Source of the DNA: G036327475 sp036327475
GTDB taxonomy: Bacteria; Pseudomonadota; Gammaproteobacteria; Enterobacterales; Enterobacteriaceae
Length of the DNA: 64,000 nucleotides
Direction: 5' to 3'
Assembly: GCF_036327475.1 (NCBI RefSeq)
Contig: NZ_CP132913.1
Span: 1,488,001-1,552,000, forward strand
This document shows positions 40,242 through 49,319 of this stretch, in pieces. The notes below the pieces were generated by a model, which saw nothing but the letters and a program-made list of their open reading frames with translations, was not told the DNA's origin and did not search any database. The stretch's first letter is position 1, and the number at the start of each line of letters is the position of its first letter. The position numbers were made by a program, and so were the translations under genes.

Positions 40242-41443
40242 ATGAAGCAAGGTTTACAACTCAGGCTGAGTCAGCAGTTAGCTATGGCCATATAGTTGCA
40301 ACAGGTCGTCTGTCTGTTGCAACTGTCCACGCTTGAACCCCAGCGGAAAATTCAGACGGCGCTAGAACGTAACCTCCTGCTTGAGCAGGCCAGTTTGCAT
40401 GACGAGGTGAAGGTGCGTGATGGACACGACAGTGAATCGTTAGACACTCACGGGCGATGGAACAAAAGGGCATGCCGAAAGAGCTGTCGCGAAACCACTC
40501 ACTTCAGGATTACTTGATGTGGCAGGTGAAGCTCACCCCACCCTCTAGTCCCGATAAAACCATCGCCTTCTCGATAATCGACGCCGTGGACAAAAACGTG
40601 ACCACAAAATAGAAGTGGTGCCAGAACGCATCCAGCGCTTTGATCCGGTTGGCGTGGTAGCGCGGGGTTTGCGCGATTGCCTGCTGATTCTGCCTTATCT
40701 CAACGAAGCGCAGCTCATGGTCAACAATTATCTTAATCTGCTGGGCAGCTAGATGCGTTCAGCCAAGCTGAAAGAAGTGGTGCTGAAACCCGTGATGGGG
40801 CTGATACAGTCGCTTAATCCGTGTCCAGGGTAGTCCGTCAATACCGGCGAGTCGCACTATGTCATTCCTGACGTGCTGATGCGAAAACTGCAAAACTACT
40901 GTGTAGTGAAACTTAATACCGACAGTATCCCAGTCCTGCGTATCAATCAGCAGTACGCGGTGTTGAGTAGCAATGATTAGGACGGTCAGTTAATTCGCAG
41001 CCATTTGCAGGAGATGCGCTGGCTGATTAAAAGCCTGAAAGCCGAAATGAAACGCTGCTGAAAGTGACGCGCTGCATTGTCGAATGACAGAGAGCGTTTT
41101 AAACAAGGGGAAGAGTTTATGTGACTGATGGTGTTGACGGACATTGCCAAGGCGGCAGATATGTACGAGTTCACAATCTTGCACGTCACCACCAAGAAAT
41201 GGCTACACAGCCAGAGCAGCATCTTTGAATTGAAATATTTTTCTCAAATCACGTCAATATCGAAAGTGGAGGCGAAGCATCCTCAACGGCTGTTCGTGCG
41301 TTGGTAAAAACTCATTTCTGCGGAAAACCCGATAAAGCCGCTTAGCGACAGCCTGTTTTCTGATGGTAGCGCGACGCGCCGCAGTTAAAGTACAGAGAGT
41401 ATTTATCCATCCCGCCGTCAAACCAGCGAAAACAATTGGTTTG
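40242..41443 (+). pseudogene. rpoN: Sigma-54 factor RpoN, broken
   Basis: MKQGLQLRLSQQLAMAI starts as E. coli RpoN but meets a stop (tag) at codon 18. QLSTLEPQRKIQTALERNLLLEQ, FDPVGVVARGLRDCLL-like, YVIPDVLMR, LQEMRWLIKSL and the RpoN-box region (MVARRAAVKV, normally ARRTVAKYR) are readable in order across frames with many stops. Core-binding and -12/-24 recognition functions are lost. Confidence 0.92.
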
Positions 41444-41467
41444 ACCTCTACAGAGAAGGAAGGCACT

Positions 41468-41700
41468 ATGCAGCTGAGCGTTACCGGACAGCATGTTGAC
41501 ATCACCGACACCTTACGAGAATTTATCACCATCAAATTCTCAATATTGTCCTGAAGGTGGGGAAAGTTCAGAAGATTGCCGACAATGGCGCGATGAGTGC
41601 GCGCGACTGCGGAAGAGGATGATATATATGCCGCCGTCGATCTATTGATCTATAAACTCACGCGACAGCCGAACAAGTATACAAGGAAAGCTGAAACAAT
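41468..41700 (+). pseudogene. hpf: Ribosome hibernation factor HPF, internally deleted
   Basis: MQLSVTGQHVDITDTLREFITIKF matches the N-terminus of HPF, then a stop and a deletion of about 30 codons, then DDIYAAVDLLIYKLTRQPNKY. HPF promotes 100S dimers in stationary phase. It lies between rpoN and ptsN as in E. coli. Confidence 0.9.
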
Positions 41701-41811
41701 ATTAATTTAACCGTAGCCGACAACGCTACCTAAACCTCACATCGGCTTGTTATTCCTACGGTAAACAGACCGATGAGTCTTAAAGGTTAACTAGCGCCTA
41801 AGTGACTTGAA

Positions 41812-42291
41812 ATGACTAACGATACAGCAATGCAAATTGATTCAGTGTTAAACATTGAATGTACCCGCAGCGACGTCCACTGCCAGAGCAAGAAAAGAGC
41901 GCTAGAAATCATCAGCGAACTAGCGGCGAAACGGCTCAACTTGGCGCCGCAAGTGGTATTTGACGCCGTATTGACGCGTGAACGCATGGGAAGTACAGGT
42001 ATCGGTAATGGTATCGCCATTCCGCACGGTAAGCTGGAAGAGGACACGCTGCGCGCGGTCGGGGTTTTTATCCGGCTTGAACAGCCCATCGCCTTTGACG
42101 CCATTGATAATCAGCCCGTGGACCTGCTGTTCGCGCTGCTGGTGCCGGCGGAACAGTGCAAGGTCCATTTGCACACCCTATCGCTGGTTGCCAAGCGGTT
42201 GGCGGACAAAACCGTTTCTCGCCGCTTGCGCGCCGCACAAAGCGACGAAGAGCTGTATCAGATTATGACAGAGACGGATGACAGCGACTGA
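41812..42291 (+). CDS. ptsN: Nitrogen-PTS enzyme IIA (PtsN)
   Basis: EIIA-Ntr, the terminal phospho-acceptor of the nitrogen PTS. In E. coli the dephosphorylated form regulates potassium uptake (TrkA, KdpD) and other targets. 159 residues (E. coli 163). The active-site His72 lies in GIAIPHGKLEED. CQSKKRALEIISELAAK near 24-40 and DNQPVDLLFALLVPAEQ near 103 are conserved. It survives although rpoN, its namesake neighbour, is dead. Confidence 0.97.
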   Translation: MTNDTAMQIDSVLNIECTRSDVHCQSKKRALEIISELAAKRLNLAPQVVFDAVLTRERMGSTGIGNGIAIPHGKLEEDTLRAVGVFIRLEQPIAFDAIDNQPVDLLFALLVPAEQCKVHLHTLSLVAKRLADKTVSRRLRAAQSDEELYQIMTETDDSD

Positions 42292-42374
42292 TGTTGTGGC
42301 ATCGTCTCGACAGAACGGGCGAGGTATAGCTGCATCGCCAGGGGATGAGATAAGTAAGGCAAGGGGTGGGCGTC

Positions 42375-43229
42375 ATGGTGCTGATGATAGTCAGCGGTCG
42401 TTCCGGCTCAGGTAAATCCGTTGCGCTACGCGCACTGGAGGACATGGGTTTTTATTGCGTCGATAATATACCGGTGGTGCTGCTGCCGCAGCTTGCCAGT
42501 ACGCTGGCGGCGAGCAATATCTCCGCCGCGGTGAGTATCGATGTGCGCAATATGCCCGAATCGCCGGAAGTTTTTGAGCAGGCCATGGATAACCTGGCGC
42601 AGGCCTTTTCCCCACAGCTCCTGTTTCTGGACGCCGATCGCAACACGCTCATCCGCCGCTATAGCGACACCCGCCGGCTACACCCGCTCTCCGCCAGGAA
42701 CCTGTCGCTAGAAAGCGCCATCGATGAAGAGGATTCGCTGCTTGAGCCGCTGCGCTCGCACGCCGATTTGGTGATCAACACCTCCGAGATGTCGGTGCAT
42801 GAGCTGGCCGAAATGCTGCGCGCCCGCTTGTTGGGCAAGCGCGAGCGGGAACTGACCATGGTGTTTGAATCCTTTGGCTACAAACACGGCATCCCCATCG
42901 ACGCCGACTATGTGTTCGACGTGCGCTTTTTGCCCAATCCCCACTGGGATCCCAAGCTTAGGCCGATGAGCGGCCTGGATCGCCCCGTAGCGGCATTTTT
43001 AGATCGCCATACCGAAGTACATAATTTCATCTATCAGACACGCAGCTATCTAGCGCTGTGGCTGCCAATGTTCGAAACCAACAACCACAGTTATCTCACG
43101 GTGGCGATAGGCTGTACAGGCGGCAAGCACCGTTCGGTCTATATCGCTGAACGGCTGGCAGATTATTTCCGTTCTCGCGGCAAGAATGTCCAGTCCCGCC
43201 ACCGCACTTTGGAAAAGCGTAAATCATGA
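42375..43229 (+). CDS. rapZ: RNase adapter protein RapZ
   Basis: RapZ binds GlcNAc-6-phosphate and the small RNA GlmZ, recruiting RNase E and so controlling GlmS and hexosamine supply for cell-wall and LPS synthesis. 284 residues, the E. coli length, from ATG 42375; the earlier in-frame ATG at 42366 is less likely. Walker A GRSGSGKSVALRAL at residues 8-21, LFLDADRNTLIRRYSDTRR near 75, C-terminal domain with VAIGCTGGKHRSVYIAERL near 240 and the basic end RSRGKNVQSRHRTLEKRK. The stop overlaps npr (ATGA). Confidence 0.97.
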   Translation: MVLMIVSGRSGSGKSVALRALEDMGFYCVDNIPVVLLPQLASTLAASNISAAVSIDVRNMPESPEVFEQAMDNLAQAFSPQLLFLDADRNTLIRRYSDTRRLHPLSARNLSLESAIDEEDSLLEPLRSHADLVINTSEMSVHELAEMLRARLLGKRERELTMVFESFGYKHGIPIDADYVFDVRFLPNPHWDPKLRPMSGLDRPVAAFLDRHTEVHNFIYQTRSYLALWLPMFETNNHSYLTVAIGCTGGKHRSVYIAERLADYFRSRGKNVQSRHRTLEKRKS

Positions 43230-43498
43230 CGGTCAAACAAACGGTAGAGATAAAAAACCGCCTGGGGATGCACGCCCGTCCGGCAATGAAGTTGTTTGAA
43301 TTAATACAGAGTTTTGATGCCGAAGTGCTGTTGCGCAACGACAGCGGCACCGAAGTAGAAGCCAGCAGCGTTATCGGTTTGCTAATGCTCGATTCCGCCA
43401 AAGGGCGGATGATTGAAGTCGAGGCTACCGGGCCTGACGAGGTACAAGCGCTGGCGGCAGTGATCGAGCTGTTTAATGCCGGGTTTGATGAGGATTAA
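43226..43498 (+). CDS. npr: Nitrogen-PTS phosphocarrier NPr
   Basis: NPr is the HPr-like protein that passes phosphate from EI-Ntr (PtsP) to PtsN. 90 residues (E. coli 90). Active-site His16 in LGMHARPAMK, and the ASSVIGLLMLDSAKGRMIEV region around residues 46-66 are typical. It is the last gene of the lptB-rpoN-hpf-ptsN-rapZ-npr unit, translationally coupled to rapZ. Confidence 0.97.
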   Translation: MTVKQTVEIKNRLGMHARPAMKLFELIQSFDAEVLLRNDSGTEVEASSVIGLLMLDSAKGRMIEVEATGPDEVQALAAVIELFNAGFDED

Positions 43499-44049
43499 CC
43501 ACGACCCCGTCCGCCACCCGCTCCCCGCCCTTCTGCGGTTCAAGCCTGTTCGGGCACCGCTCTCGCCGTGTATAGCTTCCCCGTCTTGCATCGGCATTTG
43601 AGCCGACAAACCTTTGTCCGCCTAGAATGTACCAGGCGGTCGACGCCGCCGGGTAGTTTCGATGCGCATCCGGTCTGGCTATCCGCACCCGAATGCAGGA
43701 AAATGCGATCTCCCGAACGACGACCACCCCGGCACCGAAGTGCGCACCATTTACGATTGTGGAATAGATTCAAGTTAAGCATAAAACCAAAACCCAAGCC
43801 CAAGTCTTGTATTTAGTTTAAGTTTACATTCTAGTCACCGTTTTAGTATTGATTTTTAATCGTCTTCAATAATCAATTCACAATACACGTAGAAACTACC
43901 GTTTTATTGGCCGAGTTCCACCGTTAAATATCGCTATAAATGGGGCGGCCCCGCTCAGCCTTATCGAGTCGTTGAGCTATATGACCGCCAATGCCTAGCC
44001 TGCAGCTGCTAGGTTTCTAAAATAGTTTTAAAAAGGATGCTCGATATCG
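43499..44049. other. 550 bases without a recognisable gene
   Basis: E. coli has yrbL and then mtgA after npr; neither is seen here (the mtgA remnant is at 18 kb). A run of K-P codons (KPKPKPK) at 43780-43800 is a low-complexity accident. Confidence 0.5.
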
Positions 44050-45520
44050 CTATAGCGCGGTTTCATTGACGGCATGGCCTGCCTATATCCCTGGTTAGCG
44101 GTATTGCATGGCAAACGCCCTTCCCCATCGCGCCCAGCGTTCCCCGTTTATTGGCGCGTGAATGTCTGACAGATATTGTCACCGCGCTCGCGCTGGTGTG
44201 GGAGGTGATCTCCTGTTTGGTCATCGCCGGCGTCGACCACAAAGTCAACTGCCTTGTGGCATCGATTGTGCTGTGTATAGTGACCTCGCTACTCGGCGGG
44301 CCTCCGCCGGCTCGGTGGTGTTGGTTAATGGCGCATGTCTACGGCGTGGCGCGTATTTTCCAGCGGTGCTTTTGCGGGCAGTATGTAGATCCTGTTTTCT
44401 GGCGGATCTGGCGCGCATGATGCGTCATATCCCGCGCCCGGTAATGATGGGCTTGGTCAACGCGTTGGGCATCCTGATTTTTGTCGCTCAGATTCTGCAC
44501 CTACTGCATCATGCTTGGCAAGTTTAGCTTCTGTTTGCACTAACGGGGTGATCATGTTCGCATGGCCGCGCCTGACATCTTCGTCGCTGGTGGTGATCGT
44601 TGTCGTGATCATCATCGCGGTCTGGACGGCTGGCTGGTGCCAGCCGTCTGGGATGTAGGCCCTATGATGGCCGAACGCCAGGCTTCAGTGGCGCGTGCCG
44701 TTAATCGCCGAAACCCTGCGGATTACTGGCCCACGACCCCAGTGTGGCTTGTTAGCCTACTGGAACCGTTGCTGACGACCAACCTGGTGGATGAGTTGAC
44801 CGACAGGCGCTCGAGCAAGCGCCGCGAGTCATGCATGGGAGCTGGGCAGTCAACCTCTGCGCCGGCGATATGGCAGAATTACCGGCTGCCTTATGATAGG
44901 ACAAAGCTCGTCTACAACTGGGATAATCGCGCACCCGCCTTTCCACTTCACGGCGGCGCTCGTCTTGCTGTTGTTGGTGACCGCGTTAAGCGGCGTGATG
45001 GTGCGTATTCCGATGGGCGGTACTGGCGACGCTGATGATTGTGGTACTCAAAACCGTCAACTGGCACAGCGTTAGCTCGGACGTGCTACGCAAATGCTCT
45101 TTTCGGAAACGCTAGTGATGGGCGTAACCGTTGCGGCAACGGTCTGGACAGACAATCTGGCAGTGGGCGTGGGCGGCGTGGTGCTGGCAACGATACTGTT
45201 TGCCCACCGCGTGGCGCACGTGATCAATGCCGAGCGAAAGAAAGCTGGCCGCCGAGACAGCAGCAACGATCTCATTCTCATCTCATTGAGCAATTCACGT
45301 ATGGTCAGGATCTCAGCGACGGTGATTGTTGTTTGATACATAAAGTTGGAATGCCTCCAGTGTTGCCGCCGCTGGAGGCCATTGTCACCAAATATCAAGC
45401 GCAGGGCGCCGAAGTAACCTTTATACTGGCCCTGACTCACGCAACAACGTTTCGGCACTTGACAGATCGCTTGCCGTTACTATTGGGCGCTGGACCGACT
45501 GCGGCGACAGGATAGCGAAC
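44050..45520 (+). pseudogene. SulP-family anion transporter, broken
   Basis: Pieces HIPRPVMMGLVNALGILIFVAQI (split by frames), MIGQSSSTTGI, FTAALVLLLLVTALSGVMVRIPMG and ETLVMGVTVAATVWTDNLAVGVGVV-like follow the SulP transporter core. The C-terminal STAS domain is hinted at by ASSVAALEAIVTKYQAQGAEV-like sequence at 45350-45420. Many frameshifts and stops. Substrate cannot be told (sulfate, bicarbonate or dicarboxylate). Confidence 0.75.
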
Positions 45521-45537
45521 AGTGGGCTGGTAGTACG

Positions 45538-46120
45538 TCATGCTCTTAACCCGCAGGCCACCTCGTGGAAAAGGCAAGTAAGCGAAGAACGCGGCCGGTC
45601 TATTATTTGATCACCTCCTTTCCGTATACCGGCGGCGAATAGGGCATGATAGCGGTGGTAAACATAGGCATACACAGCATTTACCGCCGTTATACTCCGC
45701 AAACCCAACCTCACGCTCACCAGCGCCACGCCCAACGATGTCGCCATATCGAGGGGGAAATAAACGCCCATAAGTACCATGATCAAGAAGACCGGCACAC
45801 TAACCGCAAACAGAGCTGGCCCTGCCTAAGGGTGATGGCGAAAGCCAGCGACGTATGATCGTTTTGGAGAGCACGGTTTTCGCGCCTTGCCGCGCCAAAA
45901 CCAATTGAATGGCAACACCATGGGAAACAGCGCTACGGCGTCGCTGGAAAAGAATGCTCCCACCCGCGCAGCTTGCCGGCACTGACGATGGCAAGATGTT
46001 GATAAATAAATGTTAAGCTGTTCCAAAGCTGGCGTGAAAGTTGTCATAGCTTCTATCCCTAATTGAGCAATGCAGGGGAATTCGCGCATCGTGTGCGTCG
46101 TAGTGTGGGTCATCGAGCCC
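45538..46120 (-). pseudogene. Membrane-protein remnant, unrecognised
   Basis: The minus strand reads VPVFLIMVLMGVYFPLDMATSLGVALVSV (45700-45800) and further hydrophobic pieces upstream (AVALFPMVLPFNWFW). This looks like part of a multi-helix transporter in two frames. I cannot name the family. Confidence 0.4.
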
Positions 46121-46159
46121 CATGCCCTGCGTCGCCGGCTCGAAGTGGCCTATTATGCC

Positions 46160-46533
46160 GCCATGAGCTGAAGGCAACATTAGAAAATTAGCAAGGCGCG
46201 GCGCAGCGTCCTTCTTCCGACTGGGTGGGCAAATCAGCAGTAGGCCGCCGCAAATCAACGCCACACCCACCAGACGCGATAGCGTAAGCCGCTCATGAAA
46301 TTCAGGGATCATCAACGCATAGGCCGCCACTGGGGCATAGCTGAGGCTGAGCAATGGATAGGTTTTATTCAGCGGCAAGCGGCGCAGTGCCATAAACCAA
46401 CAGCCTGTAACATGCATAGGTCAGTAATTCGCCAGACAACAGCACAATAGTTGCCGCGTTGCCAGTGTCAAGCCACAAGCGGGGAGCGTAAAGCGGCGGC
46501 AAATGCATCATCGACAAGCCATAACCCCTCACA
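46160..46533 (-). pseudogene. arnF: Ara4N-lipid flippase subunit ArnF, broken
   Basis: ArnE/ArnF flip undecaprenyl-phosphate-L-Ara4N to the periplasm. LPLNKTYPLLSLSY and LTLSRLVGVALICGGLLLI are typical of ArnF helices 3-4; the first helices are in another frame (NAATIVLLSGELLTYA) joined by a frameshift near 46400. Last gene of the arn operon. Confidence 0.85.
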
Positions 46534-46769
46534 GATTGACCCCCATGACTATCACTCCTGCCACGATTAACAGCAGGCCGACGCCGTGACGCCATTCTAC
46601 TGGCTTTCGCCACAGCAAACGGGCGGCCAGGGACCAGCCAAATTAAGGCTGAACATCGGGTAGGCGATACCTACTGGCATCCACTGCAGTACCCATAGCC
46701 ACACCAACATGACGACGTCAAGCAACAGCACACTTGTCGCCAGCCGAGGAAAGCCAGTAGATAAATCAT
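46530..46769 (-). pseudogene. arnE: Ara4N-lipid flippase subunit ArnE, broken
   Basis: ATG at 46769 overlaps the arnT stop (ATGA), as in intact arn operons. VWLWVLQWMPVGIAYPMFSLN is the second helix region and the end (VIVMGVNL) is readable, but about 35 codons near the start are deleted and a frameshift follows. The product would be non-functional. Confidence 0.85.
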
Positions 46770-48418
46770 GGCCGGTGTTGATGGTATGACAATAGCACCA
46801 GTCGTCCGCGACGAAAAGTTTCATCCGCGCGCAACAGGTGGTCAATCTGCGACTCACCGCTTGGAAGCATCAGCAGCAATGCAACCGAACCTTCTTTGCA
46901 GCGTTCACGCAGCCAGTCAGAAAACCCCTTCTCGCGGATAAAACGGCCTGCAGCGTCGGAATAGCTCAGGCCATAGGCCAGCTCTCCCTGGCGTTCAAAT
47001 AACCCAATATCGCTGCGCTGTAGCTCCCAAGCGAGTCCAGCCGCCACGCCAACGCTATCGGCGAGAATAAAGCGGCTATTCTCCAGCTGCAGACGCACCG
47101 TCTGGATAAATGACTGGGGCTGCTTGGCATCGATCACCCGCTGCGGTATCGCCTGCCCAACTAACAGCGCAATCCCCAGCGGACACAGCGCCGCCAAGCG
47201 CCAGCGTACCGCTGGCGCACGCAAGGTCAGCCCTCCCACGGCTGCCCAGATCACAAAGCTCAGCACTCCTAGCAGCACTTTGCTACCTTCATCGGGGCCG
47301 AAAAGTGGATGCTGCGCCAGCCCCCAGGGGGCGAATACGCCGGCTAGCGCGACGACGCACAGTAGACCGAACAGCAGATTGGTCGCCCCGTTGACCTTCA
47401 GTGCCCGCCCATCCCACGCCATCGCATAGCGTGCCATCAGTAGGGACAACGGCGCGAAGCAGGGCAGGATATAGGTAGGCAGTTTGCCTTTCGAAAGGCT
47501 GAAAAACAGCAGCGGCATCACGACCCAACCCAGCAGATAGAACGCCCCGCTTTGCGTCCGACGTTCACGCCAGGCGCCGTGCAGCGCACCAGGTAGCAGC
47601 GCCAACCAAGGCAGCGTCCCTGCCAACAGCACCGGCAGGTAATACCAGAAAGGGGCTTTATGCTGGGCATTATCTTCCGCAAAGCGCTGTATATGCTCGA
47701 CCCAGATGAAATAATGCCAGAAATCCAGCTCGCGACGCGCGATGGCGATAACCCAGGGTAAACTTGTCGCGACGGCGCCGACTACTGCCAGCAACCCGTA
47801 AGATGACACCTCTTTCCAGCGTTTTTGCACGATGATCCACGGCAGCACGCCGAGCACCGGCACCGCCAGCGCCAGAAAGCCTTTGGTCATGACCCCCAGC
47901 CCGCAGGCAACGCCAACTGCTAGATAGCCCAGGCCTTTACCCCAACCATGGAGCGCCTGCGCCGCCTGCCAGAAAATACACATAGCGGCCGCTAACCATA
48001 AGGCAACCATCGGATCAAGCACTGCATAGGTCCCGATACTATAGACCAGCAGACAGGAGCTGAAAATCGTCGCCGCCGTTAGCCCCAGGCGATGATCCTG
48101 CCATAAACGCAGCGCCAACCAGTACACCATGAGCGCCGTCAGAGCAATGGAGAACGTGGAACCAAAATGCACGGCGAAATTGGTGTGGCCAAACACCCAC
48201 TGACTGAGGTTATTGATCCAATAGCCGGCGGCCGGTTTCTCAAAATAACGCAGGCCCAGGAAATGGGGGACGATCCAATCGCCGCTCGCCAGCATCTCGC
48301 GGCTTATCTCGGCGTAGCGCGTTTCATCTGGTTGCCACAGGCCGCGAAACGCCAGCGGCAGAAGATAATACAGGGCGATGACGAGCAACAGCCAGACACC
48401 GGCTTTGGTGGCTTTCAT
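46766..48418 (-). CDS. arnT: L-Ara4N lipid A transferase ArnT
   Basis: ArnT moves 4-amino-4-deoxy-L-arabinose from undecaprenyl phosphate to lipid A on the periplasmic face of the inner membrane, giving polymyxin and cationic peptide resistance. 550 residues, the E. coli length. GT-C fold with 12-13 hydrophobic helices; the catalytic-loop motif WQPDETRYAEISREM at residues 28-42, then HFLGLRYFEKPAAGYW near 52-67 and LSKGKLPTYILPCFAPLS near 320. No stop or frameshift. Its start follows arnD by 8 bases. Confidence 0.97.
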   Translation of the reverse strand: MKATKAGVWLLLVIALYYLLPLAFRGLWQPDETRYAEISREMLASGDWIVPHFLGLRYFEKPAAGYWINNLSQWVFGHTNFAVHFGSTFSIALTALMVYWLALRLWQDHRLGLTAATIFSSCLLVYSIGTYAVLDPMVALWLAAAMCIFWQAAQALHGWGKGLGYLAVGVACGLGVMTKGFLALAVPVLGVLPWIIVQKRWKEVSSYGLLAVVGAVATSLPWVIAIARRELDFWHYFIWVEHIQRFAEDNAQHKAPFWYYLPVLLAGTLPWLALLPGALHGAWRERRTQSGAFYLLGWVVMPLLFFSLSKGKLPTYILPCFAPLSLLMARYAMAWDGRALKVNGATNLLFGLLCVVALAGVFAPWGLAQHPLFGPDEGSKVLLGVLSFVIWAAVGGLTLRAPAVRWRLAALCPLGIALLVGQAIPQRVIDAKQPQSFIQTVRLQLENSRFILADSVGVAAGLAWELQRSDIGLFERQGELAYGLSYSDAAGRFIREKGFSDWLRERCKEGSVALLLMLPSGESQIDHLLRADETFRRGRLVLLSYHQHRP

Positions 48419-48425
48419 TCTCGAT

Positions 48426-49319
48426 TCACTTTAACAAGCACTGACATCCGACCCAGCCCTCCCGTCCAGGCAGAACGCCACGCACCACCCGACCGATCGG
48501 CAGGGCAGCGATGTCCAGAGGGATAAGCTCCTGCAATGGACAAAAGCGGATCCCCTCTGCCGCTGCCATCGACAACAATTCCAGAAACATGCCACTGAGT
48601 GCCATGCCTTCCACTTCGGCATGAATGGTGTAAACCGGCGTTCCGCCATCCGCTTTGATACTATCGAGAATGAAACGGTTGTAGTCTGCGTGGGTGGTGC
48701 TCCGACCGACGGCCTCGTCAAACGTAGGCTGCGTTACCGGTATTTGTACCGCGCCGAAAGCGCCGTTCGGCATCAGCGGTCGAAAGGGGCCCGTGCCGCG
48801 ACAATCGCTATTGTAACGAAAGCCAAATGGCTGTTTAGCCTGCACCACGCGATCGTCCGCGCGCCAGCCCGCCACCGCGGAACAGGTTACCGGTCGGTTG
48901 ATAATCGTTGTTAATGCATCCCGCGCCAAGTGAATCTGCTCCGTCAACTGACCTTCGCTCCACACTCCGACCAAGGTTTGCCAGGCAAAATGATCCCAGG
49001 CGTGCAACCCGACTTCATGGTCGGCTGCGGCGGCGCGGATCGGCGCGGCCAGCCCTTGGCCGATATTTCTGCCGGGCCAGGCGGTGCCGGCCAGCAGAAT
49101 ATCCCAGCCGTAGAGCGAAACAGCGCGCGAGCGCAGCATCTTCAGCAAAAATTGTGGTTTTGCCAGACGCCACAAATGGCGTCCCATATTGTCTGGCCCC
49201 GCGCTGAAAAAGAACGTCGCCTGGATCTGCTGCGCCGCTAGCATCTCCAACAGGCGCGGCACACCGTCGCGGGTGCCGCGCCAGGTATCGACATCAATAC
49301 GCAGACCGACGTTTTTCAT
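48426..49319 (-). CDS. arnD: 4-deoxy-4-formamido-L-arabinose-phosphoundecaprenol deformylase ArnD
   Basis: ArnD removes the formyl group from undecaprenyl-phosphate-Ara4FN. 297 residues with ATG at 49319 (E. coli 296). It has the polysaccharide-deacetylase fold with metal-site residues in LRIDVDTWRGT (residues 5-15) and VGLHAWDHFAWQ near 102-113, and TPVYTIHAEVEG near 230. The ATG overlaps the arnA stop by one base (TAATG). No damage. Confidence 0.97.
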   Translation of the reverse strand: MKNVGLRIDVDTWRGTRDGVPRLLEMLAAQQIQATFFFSAGPDNMGRHLWRLAKPQFLLKMLRSRAVSLYGWDILLAGTAWPGRNIGQGLAAPIRAAAADHEVGLHAWDHFAWQTLVGVWSEGQLTEQIHLARDALTTIINRPVTCSAVAGWRADDRVVQAKQPFGFRYNSDCRGTGPFRPLMPNGAFGAVQIPVTQPTFDEAVGRSTTHADYNRFILDSIKADGGTPVYTIHAEVEGMALSGMFLELLSMAAAEGIRFCPLQELIPLDIAALPIGRVVRGVLPGREGWVGCQCLLK

